A stretch of 64,000 bases of DNA from Citrobacter sedlakii NBRC 105722 (GTDB lineage: Bacteria > Pseudomonadota > Gammaproteobacteria > Enterobacterales > Enterobacteriaceae): positions 62,001 to 126,000 of the forward strand of contig NZ_BBNB01000001.1 of NCBI RefSeq assembly GCF_000759835.1, written 5' to 3'. Below, in pieces: positions 1 through 10,598 of this stretch (its first letter is position 1; each line of letters starts with the position of its first letter). A program made the translations under genes and the position numbers. The notes under the pieces were generated by a model. It did no database searches. It saw nothing but the letters and a program-made list of their open reading frames with translations, and was not told the DNA's origin.

Positions 1-31
1 GGGCGTGGGAAACTACGCCCCTTTCTTTTTT
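1..31 (+). terminator. Terminator-like hairpin upstream of pdxY (end of tyrS)
   Basis: GGGCGT and ACGCCC form a six-base stem around an eight-base loop, followed by CTTTCTTTTTT. In E. coli tyrS lies directly upstream of pdxY, so this is probably the tyrS terminator or an attenuator that lets some transcription into pdxY. The upstream gene is outside the window. Confidence 0.7.
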
Positions 32-52
32 CAGGGTTGTGGTAAGCAAAAA

Positions 53-913
53 ATGAAGAATATCCTCGCCATCCAGTCCCATGTGGTTTTTGGACATGCT
101 GGCAACAGCGCTGCGGAATTCCCAATGCGCCGCCTCGGCGCCAACGTCTGGCCCCTCAATACGGTACAATTCTCTAATCACACGCAGTACGGCAAATGGA
201 CGGGGTGTGTTATGCCACCGTCGCATCTGAGCGAAATTGTGCAGGGTATCGCCGATATCGATCAGCTCAAACGCTGTGATGCAGTGCTGAGCGGTTATCT
301 GGGATCTGCGGAGCAAGGTGAGCATATTCTGGGGATCGTCCGCCAGGTGAAAGCGGCGAATCCGGCGGCAAAATATTTTTGCGACCCGGTCATGGGACAC
401 CCGGAAAAGGGCTGCATCGTGGCGCCAGGCGTCGCTGAGTTTCACGTTCGTCATGCGCTCCCCGCCAGCGACATCATTGCGCCTAACCTGATTGAGCTGG
501 AAATCCTGTGCGAACATGCGGTGAACAGCGTAGAAGACGCTGTCGCGGCAGCCCGTGAGTTAATCGCGCAGGGTCCACAGATTGTCCTGGTGAAACATCT
601 GGCGCGCGCAGGCTTCAGCATGGAACGTTTTGAAATGCTGCTGGTAACGGCAGAAGAAGCCTGGCACATCAGCCGTCCGTTGGTCGATTTCGGCACGCGC
701 CAGCCGGTGGGGGTTGGCGACGTCACCAGCGGTTTGCTGTTGGTAAAACTGTTGCAGGGAGCAACCCTTCAGCAGGCGCTGGAACATGTCACCGCGGCGG
801 TGTATGAGATTATGATCGCGACCCGGGAAATGCAGGAATATGAACTGCAGGTGGTGGCGGCGCAGGATCGTATCGCCAGACCAGAGCACTATTTCAGCGC
901 GACCCGCTTATAA
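53..913 (+). CDS. pdxY: Pyridoxal kinase PdxY
   Basis: Cytosolic ribokinase-superfamily kinase that phosphorylates pyridoxal to pyridoxal 5'-phosphate with ATP in the vitamin B6 salvage pathway. The 286-residue product matches E. coli PdxY almost throughout. The C-terminal GVGDVTSG motif holds the expected catalytic Asp near residue 223, and the N-terminal substrate region reads [12 protein letters not shown]. An in-frame extension back to base 5 exists, but it crosses the hairpin and T-run, and the family starts at MKNILAIQ, so the ATG at 53 is chosen. The neighbouring upstream gene should be tyrS. Confidence 0.96.
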   Translation: MKNILAIQSHVVFGHAGNSAAEFPMRRLGANVWPLNTVQFSNHTQYGKWTGCVMPPSHLSEIVQGIADIDQLKRCDAVLSGYLGSAEQGEHILGIVRQVKAANPAAKYFCDPVMGHPEKGCIVAPGVAEFHVRHALPASDIIAPNLIELEILCEHAVNSVEDAVAAARELIAQGPQIVLVKHLARAGFSMERFEMLLVTAEEAWHISRPLVDFGTRQPVGVGDVTSGLLLVKLLQGATLQQALEHVTAAVYEIMIATREMQEYELQVVAAQDRIARPEHYFSATRL

Positions 914-930
914 GCGGTTGTCGTAACGTA

Positions 931-966
931 GGCCGGGTAAGCGTTAGCGATACCCGGCTACACAGC
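931..966. repeat. REP-like palindromic element
   Basis: GTAGGCCGGGTAAGCGTTAG followed by CGATACCCGGCTAC can fold on itself and resembles enterobacterial REP sequences (GTAGGCCGGATAAGGCG...). It lies between the convergent pdxY and gstA genes, the usual extragenic position for REP elements. Confidence 0.65.
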
Positions 967-974
967 CAGTCCGG

Positions 975-1580
975 CTATTTCAACCCTTCCGCCTTAAGCG
1001 CCGCGGCAATGGCCGGACGTTCTGCCGCTCGCTGCATATACCCTGCAATATGGTTTAAGCTCGCCATATTCAGCTTCACCGCACTTGCCCAGCGCAGTAC
1101 GGTAAAAAGATAGGCGTCGGCAATGGTAAATCGCTGACCGCAAATCCACTGACCCTCTTTGAGTGATTCATCGACGTATTGCAGTTTTTTCTCCAGCAAA
1201 GCGCGGACGGCGGGTTTGTACTCTTCTGGCGTATCCGGGCGAAACAGCGGCGTGAAGCCTTTGTGCAGCTCAGTAGCGATATAGTTAAGCCATTCCAGCG
1301 TCTTATAACGTGAAATACTGCCCACCGGCGCCAGCAGTTGGCGATCCGGCACGCTGTCTGCGAGATACTGCATGATCGCCACGCCTTCCGTCAGCAAAGT
1401 GCCATCGTCAAGCAATAGCGCCGGAACTTGCCCTTTTGGGTTAACCGCGAAAAAGTCATCGCCGTTTTCCAGCCGCTTTTTCATCAAGTCCACCCCTTCA
1501 AGGGTGAAATCTTTGCCGCTCTCGCGAAGGGTAATATGGGAAGCAAGAGAACAGGCGCCTGGCTTATAGAACAGTTTCAT
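975..1580 (-). CDS. gstA: Glutathione S-transferase
   Basis: Cytosolic beta-class glutathione S-transferase, which conjugates glutathione to electrophiles and contributes to peroxide and xenobiotic detoxification. The 201 residues equal the E. coli length. The N-terminal thioredoxin-like domain begins [10 protein letters not shown], with Cys10 known to be important in beta-class enzymes, and the helical C-terminal domain holds the conserved FTIADAYLF segment near residue 150. The gene is convergent with pdxY and is preceded by the dtpA terminator, so it probably has its own promoter around 1590-1640. Confidence 0.95.
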   Translation of the reverse strand: MKLFYKPGACSLASHITLRESGKDFTLEGVDLMKKRLENGDDFFAVNPKGQVPALLLDDGTLLTEGVAIMQYLADSVPDRQLLAPVGSISRYKTLEWLNYIATELHKGFTPLFRPDTPEEYKPAVRALLEKKLQYVDESLKEGQWICGQRFTIADAYLFTVLRWASAVKLNMASLNHIAGYMQRAAERPAIAAALKAEGLK

Positions 1581-1630
1581 CGGTTACTCCTTTCAACTGA
1601 GGTTTACCGTATCCTAGTGCGAGAGCGAAC

Positions 1631-1665
1631 AAAAAAAAAGCCGCTAACGCAAAGTTAGCGGCTCT
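1631..1665 (-). terminator. dtpA terminator
   Basis: GCCGCTAAC and GTTAGCGGC form a perfect nine-base stem with a GCAAA loop. On the minus strand the stem is followed by an uninterrupted run of nine T, a strong intrinsic terminator 20-odd bases past the dtpA stop. Confidence 0.9.
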
Positions 1666-1685
1666 CGTTTGTGTTTCCCAACGTC

Positions 1686-3191
1686 TTACGCGGTAGCGGT
1701 TTTAGACGCTTTCTGGTCGTTGTTGTCGTCCAGGGTCATGCGGTTCAGCTTCGGCGCAGTAAGCAGCATCAGCGCTGCAATAACGGCGGTAGCCACACCA
1801 ATCTGCAGGAAGACGCGACCGTATACTTCGAGAGACATCAGCGGGTCGGTAACGTTTTCTGGTACAGCCATCATGTTCGCGACGTAACCGCCGATGATAT
1901 TCGCGCCAGCGGTCGTCAGGAACCAGCTCCCCATGATGAAGCCCATCAGACGCTGCGGAACCAGTTGCGCCACCATCGCCAGACCCAGACCGGAGATCAT
2001 CAGTTCACCGATACTTTGCAGGCCGTAGCAAATAATCAACCAGTTAACGGAGACGATGCCTGCGTCGGTGGCGAATTTCGCACCCAGCGGCAGCACGAGG
2101 AACGCACCGGAGCAGAGCACCATACCCAGCGCGAATTTCATCGGCATCGGCAGGGTGTCGCCCATTTTGTTATAGATAGCGGCGAGGATCGGGCTACCGA
2201 TGATGATCCAGAACGGGTTCAGCGCCTGATACTGTTCCGGCTCGAACGCGATACCCAGAATGGAGTGCTCAACGTTACGGATCGCGAAGAAGTTCAGCGA
2301 GGTTGGCATCTGGCTGTACAGAACGAAGAAGATGATCGCTTCCAGCATCAGAATGAAGGCGACAATCATTTTGCGGCGTGCCGCGCCCTGCATGGAAAAG
2401 GCTTCTTTCGCAAAAATAATCACGATACCGAGGGCGATCACGCCCAGCGCCATGCGCGCGATTTCCTGGTTGTGAAGCAGCCAGGTCGCAACGGCGATCA
2501 GCGCGACAACGCCAACAATGGTCAGCAGCAGGTTGCGATAGTTGACAGGCTCGAAGTCAGGTTTCGAACCGTAGTTTTTCACCCAGCGCTGGCAGAAGGC
2601 GAAGTTAACAACGGTGATCAGCATACCGACAACGCTCAGTGCAAACGCGGTGCTCCAGCCGTAACGCGCAGCCAGCCATGGGGTCGCCAGCATGGAGAAG
2701 AATGAACCGATGTTGACGGACATGTAGTACATGGTAAATGCGCCATCAAGACGCGGGTCATCTTTGGCATAGCAGGTAGACAGCAGGGAAGACGGGTTGG
2801 CTTTAAACAAGCCGTTACCCACTGCAATGGCTGCCATCCCCATATAAACGATCCCGGCATCGTGACCGGACCAGGCGACCAGCGCATAACCAATAGCCAA
2901 CACGATCGCACCAAGCATAATCACGCGCTTGGTGCCCAGTACTTTATCCCCTAACCAACCACCAATGGCAACCAGACCGTAAACCAGGGCGCTAAAGGAG
3001 GAGAACAGGGTGATAGAATCCGCTTCAGACATACCCAGTTGTTTAACCAGGTAAACGGCCATGATCCCTTGCAGGCCGTAATAACCAAAACGCTCCCAGA
3101 GCTCAATCGAGAAGATGAGATAGAACGCTTTCGGTTGTTTGAAAGCGTTCAGACTGACGCTTTCCGTTGGTTTATTGTTTGCAGTAGACAC
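1686..3191 (-). CDS. dtpA: Dipeptide/tripeptide:H+ symporter DtpA (TppB)
   Basis: Inner-membrane proton-coupled oligopeptide transporter of the POT/PTR2 family that imports di- and tripeptides. It has 501 residues with about 14 hydrophobic segments. The family ExxERFxYYG motif appears as [10 protein letters not shown] near residues 31-40. The sequence is nearly identical to enterobacterial DtpA throughout, including the C-terminal [14 protein letters not shown] tail. It is transcribed alone from the long AT-rich region upstream. In Salmonella and E. coli tppB/dtpA is known to respond to OmpR. Confidence 0.97.
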   Translation of the reverse strand: MSTANNKPTESVSLNAFKQPKAFYLIFSIELWERFGYYGLQGIMAVYLVKQLGMSEADSITLFSSFSALVYGLVAIGGWLGDKVLGTKRVIMLGAIVLAIGYALVAWSGHDAGIVYMGMAAIAVGNGLFKANPSSLLSTCYAKDDPRLDGAFTMYYMSVNIGSFFSMLATPWLAARYGWSTAFALSVVGMLITVVNFAFCQRWVKNYGSKPDFEPVNYRNLLLTIVGVVALIAVATWLLHNQEIARMALGVIALGIVIIFAKEAFSMQGAARRKMIVAFILMLEAIIFFVLYSQMPTSLNFFAIRNVEHSILGIAFEPEQYQALNPFWIIIGSPILAAIYNKMGDTLPMPMKFALGMVLCSGAFLVLPLGAKFATDAGIVSVNWLIICYGLQSIGELMISGLGLAMVAQLVPQRLMGFIMGSWFLTTAGANIIGGYVANMMAVPENVTDPLMSLEVYGRVFLQIGVATAVIAALMLLTAPKLNRMTLDDNNDQKASKTATA

Positions 3192-3613
3192 TTATACCTC
3201 TTTTTTTACATCCCATATTAACGGGGGTGTTCTGTCACGTGATGCGTCTTACGCAGCCGTGAAATTGTTATAGTGGGAGGGGAAACGGCAAGTAATGTTC
3301 ACTATCTTGCACTTCCAGACAAGTCCTTTGTAATAATCTGTTACATATATCTGAAGTGGTGAATTCATCGGGCATGAGAAATGTTATCCAGCGTTAAATT
3401 TCTTTAATCGTAAAAAGGCAGATTTTTACGCTAATGAGGAGGGCGTGAAAGGGACCTGTGGCAATATGTTCTGCTATTTGACGATTAAGGCAGTGATATA
3501 GGCCAATATCTGAAAAATAGCCAGTGTATTGTATTGTCAATAAAAGTTTTGATCGGAGCATTTGCAGCTGAATTTAACCAGATTGAATAAAATAATTTAC
3601 ATAGGGTTATCAG

Positions 3614-3629
3614 TTTGATCGCGATCACA
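3614..3629. promoter_or_regulatory. CRP-like site upstream of dtpA
   Basis: TTTGATCGCGATCACA has the TGTGA-N6-TCACA architecture, with a perfect right half and four of five bases in the left half. It lies about 420 bases from the dtpA start, so which transcript it controls is unclear. Confidence 0.45.
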
Positions 3630-3773
3630 ATTGGATAGAAATTTTTGCTATCAAAAAAATGATTAACCTGGATAAGTGTTTAAACACCCGGATATTCCAT
3701 TAGGGTCTGGATGTCAGGCGATAGGATTGTCGGCAACGAACCGGACATGGAGAGGATAACAGAGGGTTATGAC

Positions 3774-3791
3774 GGGGCGGGCTGACGCCCC
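3774..3791 (-). terminator. Possible rsx-nth operon terminator
   Basis: GGGGCG and CGCCCC flank a six-base loop just beyond the nth stop. No T-run follows on the minus strand, so termination here would be weak or factor-assisted. Confidence 0.4.
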
Positions 3792-3797
3792 GGTCGG

Positions 3798-4433
3798 TCA
3801 AAAGTCGACTTTGTCTTTGTATTCGCAAAGATCTTCAATAATGCAGGAGCCGCAGCGCGGTTTACGCGCAATGCAGGTGTAGCGGCCATGCAGAATCAGC
3901 CAGTGATGGCAGTCAACTTTAAACTCTGCGGGAACCACTTTCAGCAGCTTTTCTTCTACCTGCTCAACGTTTTTACCTGGCGCGAACTGGGTTCGGTTAC
4001 AGACGCGGAAAATATGCGTATCTACGGCGATGGTGGGCCAGCCAAATGCGGTGTTAAGCACGACGTTAGCGGTCTTGCGACCAACGCCCGGCAGAGCTTC
4101 CAGCGCAGCGCGATCTTCGGGAACTTCACCCTGATGTCTTTCCAGCAAGATACGGCAGGTTTTGATGACGTTTTCGGCCTTGCTGTTAAACAAGCCGATT
4201 GTCTTGATGTATGACTTAACGCCCTCCACGCCAAGCGCGAGCATGGCGGCAGGGGTATTGGCGACCGGGTAAAGCTTCGCGGTGGCTTTATTAACGCTCA
4301 CGTCGGTGGCCTGGGCCGACAGCAGGACCGCGATCAACAGTTCAAAAGGCGAATTGAAGTTCAGTTCCGTTGTCGGGTGCGGATTGTTGTCACGCAAGCG
4401 GGTTAAAATTTCCAGCCGTTTCGTTTTGTTCAT
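3798..4433 (-). CDS. nth: Endonuclease III (DNA glycosylase/AP lyase)
   Basis: Bifunctional base-excision repair enzyme that removes oxidised pyrimidines and cleaves the resulting abasic site. The 211 residues equal E. coli Nth. The helix-hairpin-helix LPGVGRKTA carries catalytic Lys120, and Asp138 lies in AVDTHIFRV. The C-terminal [4Fe-4S] loop has Cys187, Cys194, Cys197 and Cys203 in the expected C-X6-C-X2-C-X5-C spacing. The start codon overlaps the rsxE stop by four bases (ATGA), so it is translationally coupled and is the last gene of the rsx operon. Confidence 0.98.
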   Translation of the reverse strand: MNKTKRLEILTRLRDNNPHPTTELNFNSPFELLIAVLLSAQATDVSVNKATAKLYPVANTPAAMLALGVEGVKSYIKTIGLFNSKAENVIKTCRILLERHQGEVPEDRAALEALPGVGRKTANVVLNTAFGWPTIAVDTHIFRVCNRTQFAPGKNVEQVEEKLLKVVPAEFKVDCHHWLILHGRYTCIARKPRCGSCIIEDLCEYKDKVDF

Positions 4434-5128
4434 GAGGCATTCCCTGTTTCGCCAGAGGGCAGTTCCGTTGCGACCGCCACGCTGGCGCGGCGTTTTTTCA
4501 TTTTCTCGTCAATAAGGTATTTCACTGCCAGCATCAGGCCAAGCCCAATGAAGGCGCCCGGCGGCAACATCGCCAGCAGGAAAGGGGAATCGGTGTGGAA
4601 AATTTCAATCCGCAGCACTTTCGCCCAGCTTCCCAGCAGGCTGTCCGCGCCGTCAAACAGGGTGCCGTTACCGAGGATCTCACGCAGCGACCCCAACACG
4701 AACATCGCGCCAGTGGCGCCCATGCCGATAGCGAAACCGTCAAGCGCCGAAAGCGCCGGTCCTTTCTTCGCCGCAAAAGCTTCCGCACGGCCCACCACGA
4801 TGCAGTTGGTCACGATAAGCGGAATAAAGATGCCTAACGACTGGTAAAGGCCATAGGCATAGGCGTTGATCAGCATCTGCACGGCGCTCACTACCGACGC
4901 GATGATCATGACATAAATCGGGATACGAATTTCCGCTGGCGTCCAGCGGCGCAACGCTGAAACGGTCAGGTTGGTGAGCGTCAGCACCAGCGTAGTGGCA
5001 AGTCCCAGGCCCAACGCATTGGTTGCCGTTGAGGTCACCGCCAGCAGAGGGCATAAGCCCAACAGCTGAACCAGCGCGGAGTTGTTTTTCCATAACCCCT
5101 GGACAATAACGTCTTTGATTTCGCTCAT
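4430..5128 (-). CDS. rsxE: Electron transport complex subunit RsxE
   Basis: Integral inner-membrane subunit of the Rsx (Rnf-type) complex, which in E. coli keeps SoxR reduced using NAD(P)H. It has 232 residues with about six hydrophobic helices, beginning [20 protein letters not shown], and a polar C-terminus. It is paralogous to RsxA: both carry an N-terminal [24 protein letters not shown] motif with a cysteine proposed to bind an iron centre in the membrane. It lies three bases after rsxG and overlaps nth by four bases. Confidence 0.96.
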   Translation of the reverse strand: MSEIKDVIVQGLWKNNSALVQLLGLCPLLAVTSTATNALGLGLATTLVLTLTNLTVSALRRWTPAEIRIPIYVMIIASVVSAVQMLINAYAYGLYQSLGIFIPLIVTNCIVVGRAEAFAAKKGPALSALDGFAIGMGATGAMFVLGSLREILGNGTLFDGADSLLGSWAKVLRIEIFHTDSPFLLAMLPPGAFIGLGLMLAVKYLIDEKMKKRRASVAVATELPSGETGNAS

Positions 5129-5131
5129 GGT

Positions 5132-5752
5132 CTATTCTCCACAGGCGGGAAGGTGTGAAAGTTGCGCGGGCAACGTTTGTGCATAAAGTCCAGCGCGCTT
5201 CACGGCGTTAACCACTGCGCGAGGCGTAATGGTCGCGCCAGTAAACTGGTCAAAGTCGCCGCCATCTTTTTTTACTGCCCAGCGACTGTCGTTTGCGCCC
5301 TGGATCGATTTACCGCTGAAATGCGTGATCCAGTCTGACAAGCGTCGTTCGATTTTATCGCCCAGCCCTGGCGTTTCGTGATGTTCGGTAACCCGCGTGC
5401 CTAAAACCGTGCCGTTGAAGTCTGCGCCAACCAGCAGTTGAATCGCGCCGGAGTAACCATCAGGCGCCGTCGCTTCCATTACCGCCGCGACGGGAGTGCC
5501 GTTTTTCTCGGCGATATAAACGCGGTGCTCGCCTTTCCCCAGCGCCGGGGCGCTAACGATGAAACAACGGTTCTGTAGCTGATTGTTATAGCGATCGGCG
5601 GGCAGCACCTGATCAAAAAGCGCTTTTTGCTGGAGAGCGGCCTGCTCGTCGATGGTCGTTTTGGTCATCATATTGATGGCGGCGGTCAGTCCGGTTGAGC
5701 CTGCTGCAAACAGCGCCAGCGTGATGCCATGTTTACGAATCGTTTTCAGCAT
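5132..5752 (-). CDS. rsxG: Electron transport complex subunit RsxG (FMN-binding)
   Basis: Flavoprotein subunit of the Rsx complex with one N-terminal membrane anchor and a periplasmic FMN-binding domain. It has 206 residues. The covalent flavin attachment motif TGAT lies at residues 171-174, so Thr174 is the expected FMN-phosphoester site. RnfG-family features such as [11 protein letters not shown] near residue 124 are present. It is followed by rsxE after three bases and preceded by rsxD after three, consistent with one polycistronic message. Confidence 0.96.
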   Translation of the reverse strand: MLKTIRKHGITLALFAAGSTGLTAAINMMTKTTIDEQAALQQKALFDQVLPADRYNNQLQNRCFIVSAPALGKGEHRVYIAEKNGTPVAAVMEATAPDGYSGAIQLLVGADFNGTVLGTRVTEHHETPGLGDKIERRLSDWITHFSGKSIQGANDSRWAVKKDGGDFDQFTGATITPRAVVNAVKRAGLYAQTLPAQLSHLPACGE

Positions 5753-5755
5753 GGA

Positions 5756-6814
5756 TTATCCTTTGCGATGGCCATACACCCGCGGACGGGTGTAATAATC
5801 GATCAGCGGAACCGTAATATTCGCCAGCAGCACGGCGAAGGCTACGCCATCCGGATAACCGCCAAAGCTGCGGATGAGCCAAACCAGCAGCCCCGCAAGC
5901 GCGCCGAACACCAGACGACCCCGATTCGTGGTCGAGGCCGTTACCGGATCGGTCAAAATAAAGAACGCGCCGAGCATGGTCGCACCGGAAAGCAGGTGGA
6001 TTGACGGTGAGGCCAGGGCGTCGGGGGCGAAAAACCAGCCCAGCGTTGCGCAGACACTTAACGAGAGCAGAAAGCTGACCGGAATATGCCAGCGAATCGC
6101 TTTTTTCCACAGCAACCAGACACCGCCAGCCAGCCATGCCAGATTGACCCACTGCCAGCCCACACCCGCAAACGCGCCGCGGTAAATAGGGTATTGCTGG
6201 ATCTGGTCAACAGAGCGCCCCGCATGCAGCGCAGTTTTAAAGGTATCCAGCGGCGTGGCCTGACTGATCCCGTCAATGCCCATCCGCAAGCTATTCATAT
6301 CGTTACCGCTGGCGGTATGACCGGTCAGGATCACCTGAAGCGCATCCAGCAGGCCTGGCGATAGCGCGGCAATCTCATGTGGCGGTAGCCAGCTTGTCAT
6401 CTGAACGGGGAAGGAGATGAGCAGGACAACGTAGCCAATCATTGCCGGGTTAAACGGATTCTGACCCAGGCCGCCATACAGCTGTTTGGCGATAATCACG
6501 GCGAAAACGGTACCGAGCACCCCCATCCACCAGGGGGCCAGCGGCGGAATACTGACGGCCAACAGCAATCCGGTCAACACAGCGGAATTGTCTTTTAAAA
6601 CGGACAGAACCGGCTGTTTACGCAGTCTGAGCACCGCGGCTTCTGCGAGAACGGCGCTGATGCCTGCAAGCACAATCTGAAAAAGCGTGCCCCAGCCAAA
6701 AAACCATAGCTGTGCGGCAATACCCGGTACGGCGGCGAGTAAAACCAGCAGCATAATGCGTGATGTCTGACGCTGGTTATGCGTGTAGGGAGAACTTGCG
6801 ATTCTGAATACCAT
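5756..6814 (-). CDS. rsxD: Electron transport complex subunit RsxD (FMN-binding)
   Basis: Polytopic inner-membrane subunit of the Rsx complex, related to NqrB, carrying a covalently attached FMN. The 352 residues equal E. coli RsxD. The flavin-linking threonine is predicted at Thr187, within SQATPLD. The loop [15 protein letters not shown] near residue 114 is typical of the family. It starts directly after the rsxC stop with no gap. Confidence 0.96.
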   Translation of the reverse strand: MVFRIASSPYTHNQRQTSRIMLLVLLAAVPGIAAQLWFFGWGTLFQIVLAGISAVLAEAAVLRLRKQPVLSVLKDNSAVLTGLLLAVSIPPLAPWWMGVLGTVFAVIIAKQLYGGLGQNPFNPAMIGYVVLLISFPVQMTSWLPPHEIAALSPGLLDALQVILTGHTASGNDMNSLRMGIDGISQATPLDTFKTALHAGRSVDQIQQYPIYRGAFAGVGWQWVNLAWLAGGVWLLWKKAIRWHIPVSFLLSLSVCATLGWFFAPDALASPSIHLLSGATMLGAFFILTDPVTASTTNRGRLVFGALAGLLVWLIRSFGGYPDGVAFAVLLANITVPLIDYYTRPRVYGHRKG

Positions 6815-8851
6815 TTATTCCTCGTTGACAACCTGCTGCTGAGCGGCTTTTTTGGCTTTCGCGCGGGCAATGGCGGCTTCAACCGCCGCTTTACGCGGAT
6901 CGACCGGTTCGGCGGGCGAGGCCTGTTGGTCCGTTGCCTGCTGCGCCAGCTTACGCGCTTTCGCGCGGGCAATGGCGGCTTCAACCGCCGCTTTACGCGG
7001 ATCGACCGGTTCGGCGGGCGCGGCCTGTTCGTCCGTTGCCTGCTGTGTCAGCTTACGCGCTTTCGCGCGGGCAATGGCGGCTTCAACGGCCGCTTTACGC
7101 GGGTCCACCGGTTCGGCGGGCGCGGCCTGTTGGTCCGTTGCCTGCTGTGTCAGCTTACGCGCTTTCGCGCGGGCAATAGCGGCTTCGACCGCCGCTTTAC
7201 GCGGGTCGGTATCCGTGGTGACACTATTTTCCGCCTGTTTTGCGCGCGCCTGAGCCTTACGCGCTTCCCGGGCGGCAATGACCGCGCTGTTATCCGGTTT
7301 TTCCCCGGCCTGGATGATAACCGGCTGAGTTGCCTGAGCTTGTTTTTGTTTCACTCGCGCAAGGGCTGCAGCGATGGCGTCCTGGTCTTTCGCCGCTGGC
7401 TGGACCGCCGCTTTTTTATGGCGCTCAAGGCGTGCCGCTTTTTCGCGTTCCAGACGCGCCTGACGTGCTTCAAATCGCGCTTTGGCTTCCGCCGCCCGTT
7501 TTTCTTCCTGGCTTATGGCGTTCAGTTCGGCTTTTTCCTGACGGAAATATTGCACCAGAGGAATATTGCTCGGGCATACCCATGCGCAGGCGCCGCATTC
7601 AATGCAGTCAGCAATGTTGTGCGCGGTGGCTTTATCATGCTGCTGCCCTTTACTGAACCAGTAAAGCTGTTGCGGCAGTAGATCGGCCGGGCAGGCGTCC
7701 GCACAGGCGCTGCAGCGAATACAGCCTTTTTCTTCCTGGGGTTCGCCCATTTCGGTTGCGGAAGGCGCCAGCAGACAGTTAGTGATTTTGACCACCGGCA
7801 CATCGAGCCAGGGCAGAGTGAAGCCCATTAGCGGGCCGCCCATGATCACCATTTGATCGGCTGAAGGGCAGAATCCCGCGTCGTTCAGAAGATGACGCAC
7901 CGGCGTACCCAGTCGCGCCCAGACGTTGCCGGGGCGACTGACGGCTTCGCCTGTCAGCGTCACCACGCGTTCGGTAATGGGTTCACCATCAATTACCGCA
8001 CGTTTAACGGCATAGGCGGTACCAACGTTTTGCATCAGCACGCCGATATCGGAAGAACGACCGCCGTGGGGCACCTGTTTGCCGGTCAGGATCTGGGTAA
8101 GTTGTTTCGCGCCGCCTGAGGGATATTTAGTGGGGATCACGCGCAGGGAGATGTCATGAGCGTCGGCCAACACGGCGCGCAACATCGAAATGGCCTGCGG
8201 TTTGTTATCTTCAATACCAATCAGAACCTCGCGTGGCTGGAGGATATGCGCAAGGATGCGGATCCCCTCGACGACCTGCGCGGCACAGTCCTGTATCAGG
8301 CGATCGTCAGCGGTAATGTAAGGTTCACATTCCGCCGCGTTGACGATCAGCGTTTCGATTTTATCGCCGCCGCCCTGCAGTTTTACGCCGGTTGGGAAGC
8401 CCGCGCCGCCAAGACCCGCAACGCCATACTGGTGGATGCGGGTGATTAATTCTTCGCGACTATGCGAGGTGTAATCCGACCAACCATCACGCTCAATCCA
8501 GCGGTCTTCGCCGTCGGCATCGATGATCACGCTCAGTTCAGCGAGGGCGGAGGGATGGGCGGTGGAGTGCGGGGCAATTGCCGCTATCGTACCGGAGGTG
8601 GGCGCATGTACCGGCAGCATTTTTCCGCGCCCACGGGTTAACGGCTGTCCCCGCAATACGTGCTCACCGACAGCAACGCACAGTTCGCCCTCGGCGCCAA
8701 TGTGCTGTTTTAGGGGAATAACGAAGCGCTGCGCCAGGGGGACCTGACGCAGCGGCGTTCCGTTGGACTGCGATTTCATTTCTGGCGGATGAATACCGCC
8801 ATCGAAATCCCAGATCTTATTTTTTCTGAAAGCAGAGAATAACTTAAGCAT
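6815..8851 (-). CDS. rsxC: Electron transport complex subunit RsxC
   Basis: Membrane-associated NADH-oxidising subunit of the Rsx complex with FMN- and iron-sulfur-binding domains. It has 678 residues. The [13 protein letters not shown] segment near residue 146 belongs to the NADH/FMN-binding (Nqo1-like) domain. Two ferredoxin-type clusters follow, [12 protein letters not shown] and [12 protein letters not shown], near residues 370-425. The C-terminal 200 residues are Ala/Lys/Arg-rich, probably coiled coil, and end in a 34-residue tandem repeat. The product is shorter than the 740 residues I recall for E. coli, plausibly through fewer repeat copies. The start overlaps rsxB by eight bases. Confidence 0.96.
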   Translation of the reverse strand: MLKLFSAFRKNKIWDFDGGIHPPEMKSQSNGTPLRQVPLAQRFVIPLKQHIGAEGELCVAVGEHVLRGQPLTRGRGKMLPVHAPTSGTIAAIAPHSTAHPSALAELSVIIDADGEDRWIERDGWSDYTSHSREELITRIHQYGVAGLGGAGFPTGVKLQGGGDKIETLIVNAAECEPYITADDRLIQDCAAQVVEGIRILAHILQPREVLIGIEDNKPQAISMLRAVLADAHDISLRVIPTKYPSGGAKQLTQILTGKQVPHGGRSSDIGVLMQNVGTAYAVKRAVIDGEPITERVVTLTGEAVSRPGNVWARLGTPVRHLLNDAGFCPSADQMVIMGGPLMGFTLPWLDVPVVKITNCLLAPSATEMGEPQEEKGCIRCSACADACPADLLPQQLYWFSKGQQHDKATAHNIADCIECGACAWVCPSNIPLVQYFRQEKAELNAISQEEKRAAEAKARFEARQARLEREKAARLERHKKAAVQPAAKDQDAIAAALARVKQKQAQATQPVIIQAGEKPDNSAVIAAREARKAQARAKQAENSVTTDTDPRKAAVEAAIARAKARKLTQQATDQQAAPAEPVDPRKAAVEAAIARAKARKLTQQATDEQAAPAEPVDPRKAAVEAAIARAKARKLAQQATDQQASPAEPVDPRKAAVEAAIARAKAKKAAQQQVVNEE
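6857..7210 (-). repeat. Intragenic 102-base tandem repeat in rsxC
   Basis: Four in-frame copies of a 34-residue unit ([20 protein letters not shown] followed by [14 protein letters not shown]) make up the RsxC C-terminus. The last copy is truncated and diverged. DNA identity between copies is very high at a 102-base period, so copy number could change by slippage or recombination without breaking the frame. Confidence 0.9.
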
Positions 8852-9422
8852 GTTGTTCCACGGGGATAATGCGCACGGGGATCGTGTTTAAATCCCACTT
8901 CCAACTGTCAGGCGTCTCGGCGACCGGGCGCAGTTCGATACACTGTGTCGGGCAAGGATCGACGCAGAGATTGCAGCCGGTACAGAGATCGCTCATCACC
9001 GTGTGCATGGCGCGCGTCGCACCGACAATCGCGTCAACAGGGCAGGCCTGAATGCACTTCGTGCAGCCGATACAGTTGGCTTCATCAATTACGGCCAGCA
9101 TACGCACAGGCGCAATGGCCTGTTCATCGCCGTCTATCGGCTGCGGATCGACATTCAACAATTCAGCGATTTTAAGCATCACCGCTTCGCCGCCGGGCGC
9201 ACAGCGGTTGATTTTCTCACCTTGGCTACCAATAGCTTCCGCGTAGGGACGACAGCCGGGGTAACCGCACTGCCCACACTGGCTTTGCGGTAAAATTTCA
9301 TCAATTTTTTCGACGACCGGATCATCTTCCACCGCATAGCGGCGGGAGGCATAGCCCAGAATGGCGCCGAACACCAGGCCCAGCAGGCTCAAGGCGGCAA
9401 CGGCAATCCAGAAAGCATTCAT
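8844..9422 (-). CDS. rsxB: Electron transport complex subunit RsxB (ferredoxin)
   Basis: Iron-sulfur subunit of the Rsx complex, tethered by an N-terminal hydrophobic helix (residues 3-24). It has 192 residues. A first [4Fe-4S] motif is formed by CGQCGYPGC plus a downstream cysteine near residue 75. Two bacterial ferredoxin motifs follow, [12 protein letters not shown] and [12 protein letters not shown]. It relays electrons between RsxC and the membrane subunits. The start overlaps the rsxA stop by one base and the end overlaps rsxC by eight. Confidence 0.96.
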   Translation of the reverse strand: MNAFWIAVAALSLLGLVFGAILGYASRRYAVEDDPVVEKIDEILPQSQCGQCGYPGCRPYAEAIGSQGEKINRCAPGGEAVMLKIAELLNVDPQPIDGDEQAIAPVRMLAVIDEANCIGCTKCIQACPVDAIVGATRAMHTVMSDLCTGCNLCVDPCPTQCIELRPVAETPDSWKWDLNTIPVRIIPVEQHA

Positions 9423-10003
9423 TACAACTTCACCAAACCACTAAAGCCCATAAAGGCCAGAGACATTAACCCTGCCGTGATCAGCGCAATCGCGTTACCG
9501 CGAAAGGGGGCAGGGACATCCGCCACGGCGAGGCGCTCGCGAATGGCGGCAAACAGCACCATGACCAACGAAAAACCGACGGCGGCGGAAAATCCGTACA
9601 GCGCCGACTGCAAAAAAGTGTGACCAAGGTTGATATTCAGCAGCGCGACGCCCAGTACGGCACAGTTGGTGGTGATCAACGGTAAGAAAATCCCCAACAG
9701 GCGATAAAGCGCCGGGCTGGTCTTACGCACCACCATTTCGGTGAACTGGACAACAACCGCGATAACCAGAATAAAGGCCAGCGTGCGCAGATAAATCAGA
9801 TTGAGCGGAATCAGGATCCAGGTATCAATCAGCCATGCGCAGATCGAGGCCAGGGTCATCACGAATGTCGTTGCGAGGCCCATCCCCATGGCGGTTTCCA
9901 GTTTTTTGGACACCCCCATAAACGGACAAAGCCCCAGAAACTTCACCAGTACAAAGTTATTGACCAGCACAGTTCCGATAAACAGCAGCAGGTAATCAGT
10001 CAT
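9422..10003 (-). CDS. rsxA: Electron transport complex subunit RsxA
   Basis: Integral membrane subunit, first gene of the rsx operon and paralogue of rsxE. It has 193 residues from [17 protein letters not shown], with about six transmembrane helices. The conserved [13 protein letters not shown] segment carries a cysteine near residue 25, and [12 protein letters not shown] carries a second near residue 113. An in-frame extension upstream to about 10060 runs through a probable hairpin and has no family support, so the ATG at 10003 is used. Confidence 0.96.
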   Translation of the reverse strand: MTDYLLLFIGTVLVNNFVLVKFLGLCPFMGVSKKLETAMGMGLATTFVMTLASICAWLIDTWILIPLNLIYLRTLAFILVIAVVVQFTEMVVRKTSPALYRLLGIFLPLITTNCAVLGVALLNINLGHTFLQSALYGFSAAVGFSLVMVLFAAIRERLAVADVPAPFRGNAIALITAGLMSLAFMGFSGLVKL

Positions 10004-10020
10004 ATTTCGGCCTGAAATAA

Positions 10021-10056
10021 AAAAGCCGCCTATTATCTGACAATCTACAGCAGGCG
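10021..10056 (-). terminator. Possible ydgK terminator or leader hairpin before rsxA
   Basis: On the minus strand CGCCT and AGGCG pair across a 20-base loop and are followed by GGCTTTTTTATT. The short stem makes this tentative. It lies between ydgK and rsxA and could limit read-through. Confidence 0.35.
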
Positions 10057-10079
10057 ACAACAGGTTAACTGTATGGTTA

Positions 10080-10520
10080 TTACGGGTTCACGAAAGTCGA
10101 TTTCACGCGCGCAGAGCGTTTGAAATAGGGCACCAGCAGTGCTGCCGCCAACAGCGGAAACAGCAGTTGACGTACGGCAAGAGCATCGGGCACGGGCGAA
10201 AAGGCAAAGGATTTGATCGCCAGCAAAACCGACACCAGCAACCAGACAATATAGTGCTTTGGCACACAACGTCTGCGCTTAAAGAAAGCAATCGTCAACC
10301 ACAGGGTGTAATACCACATGGCGATCGCGGTAAGAAAAGAAACGCCCCATAAAACCAGATTGCCCCCGCTTTGTTCTGACAACATTCTGAACGTTTGCGG
10401 CGTTGCGAGCGCCGTAGCGTAAAGAAAAAGGGCCAGCGAAGCACTTAACAACGCGACTAAAAGCCAGGCCAGTGGGCCAAGTAACCAGCCTCCAATGCGT
10501 TGTGCCGGGGTTGTGGTCAT
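10080..10520 (-). CDS. ydgK: DUF2569-family inner-membrane protein YdgK
   Basis: Predicted polytopic membrane protein of 146 residues with four hydrophobic segments, starting [21 protein letters not shown]. It matches the E. coli YdgK/DUF2569 family, for which I know no function. It sits upstream of rsxA on the same strand and may be cotranscribed with it, although a hairpin separates them. The C-terminus, [11 protein letters not shown], seems to extend past my memory of the E. coli protein by several residues. Confidence 0.85.
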   Translation of the reverse strand: MTTTPAQRIGGWLLGPLAWLLVALLSASLALFLYATALATPQTFRMLSEQSGGNLVLWGVSFLTAIAMWYYTLWLTIAFFKRRRCVPKHYIVWLLVSVLLAIKSFAFSPVPDALAVRQLLFPLLAAALLVPYFKRSARVKSTFVNP

Positions 10521-10598
10521 AAAATCTCCGGAATTGCCAGACGTACCGTTCTTTTTGGGGCGGTTATTATAAAGCTTTTGCTGGCAAGCGCTACTTTC

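Larger units (their letters stand above)
3192..3797. other. 606-base intergenic region between dtpA and nth
   Basis: No convincing gene is visible. The stretch is AT-rich and must carry the dtpA promoter. It contains a CRP-like site at 3614-3629, a perfect 12-base palindrome GTGTTTAAACAC at 3676-3687, and a GC hairpin next to the nth stop. I cannot recognise a known small RNA here. Confidence 0.6.

Noticed and set aside
1671..2705. 344-codon open frame on the plus strand
   Set aside because: It lies wholly antisense to dtpA, has a His/Gln/Arg-rich composition typical of reverse frames of GC-rich membrane genes, and no family resemblance.
6857..7210. Possible CRISPR array from evenly spaced repeats
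   Set aside because: The 102-base period has no unique spacers, and the repeats are in-frame rsxC coding sequence.
6779..7681. Repetitive 300-codon plus-strand protein
   Set aside because: Its repeats are the reverse complement of the rsxC tandem repeat; rsxC is the real gene.
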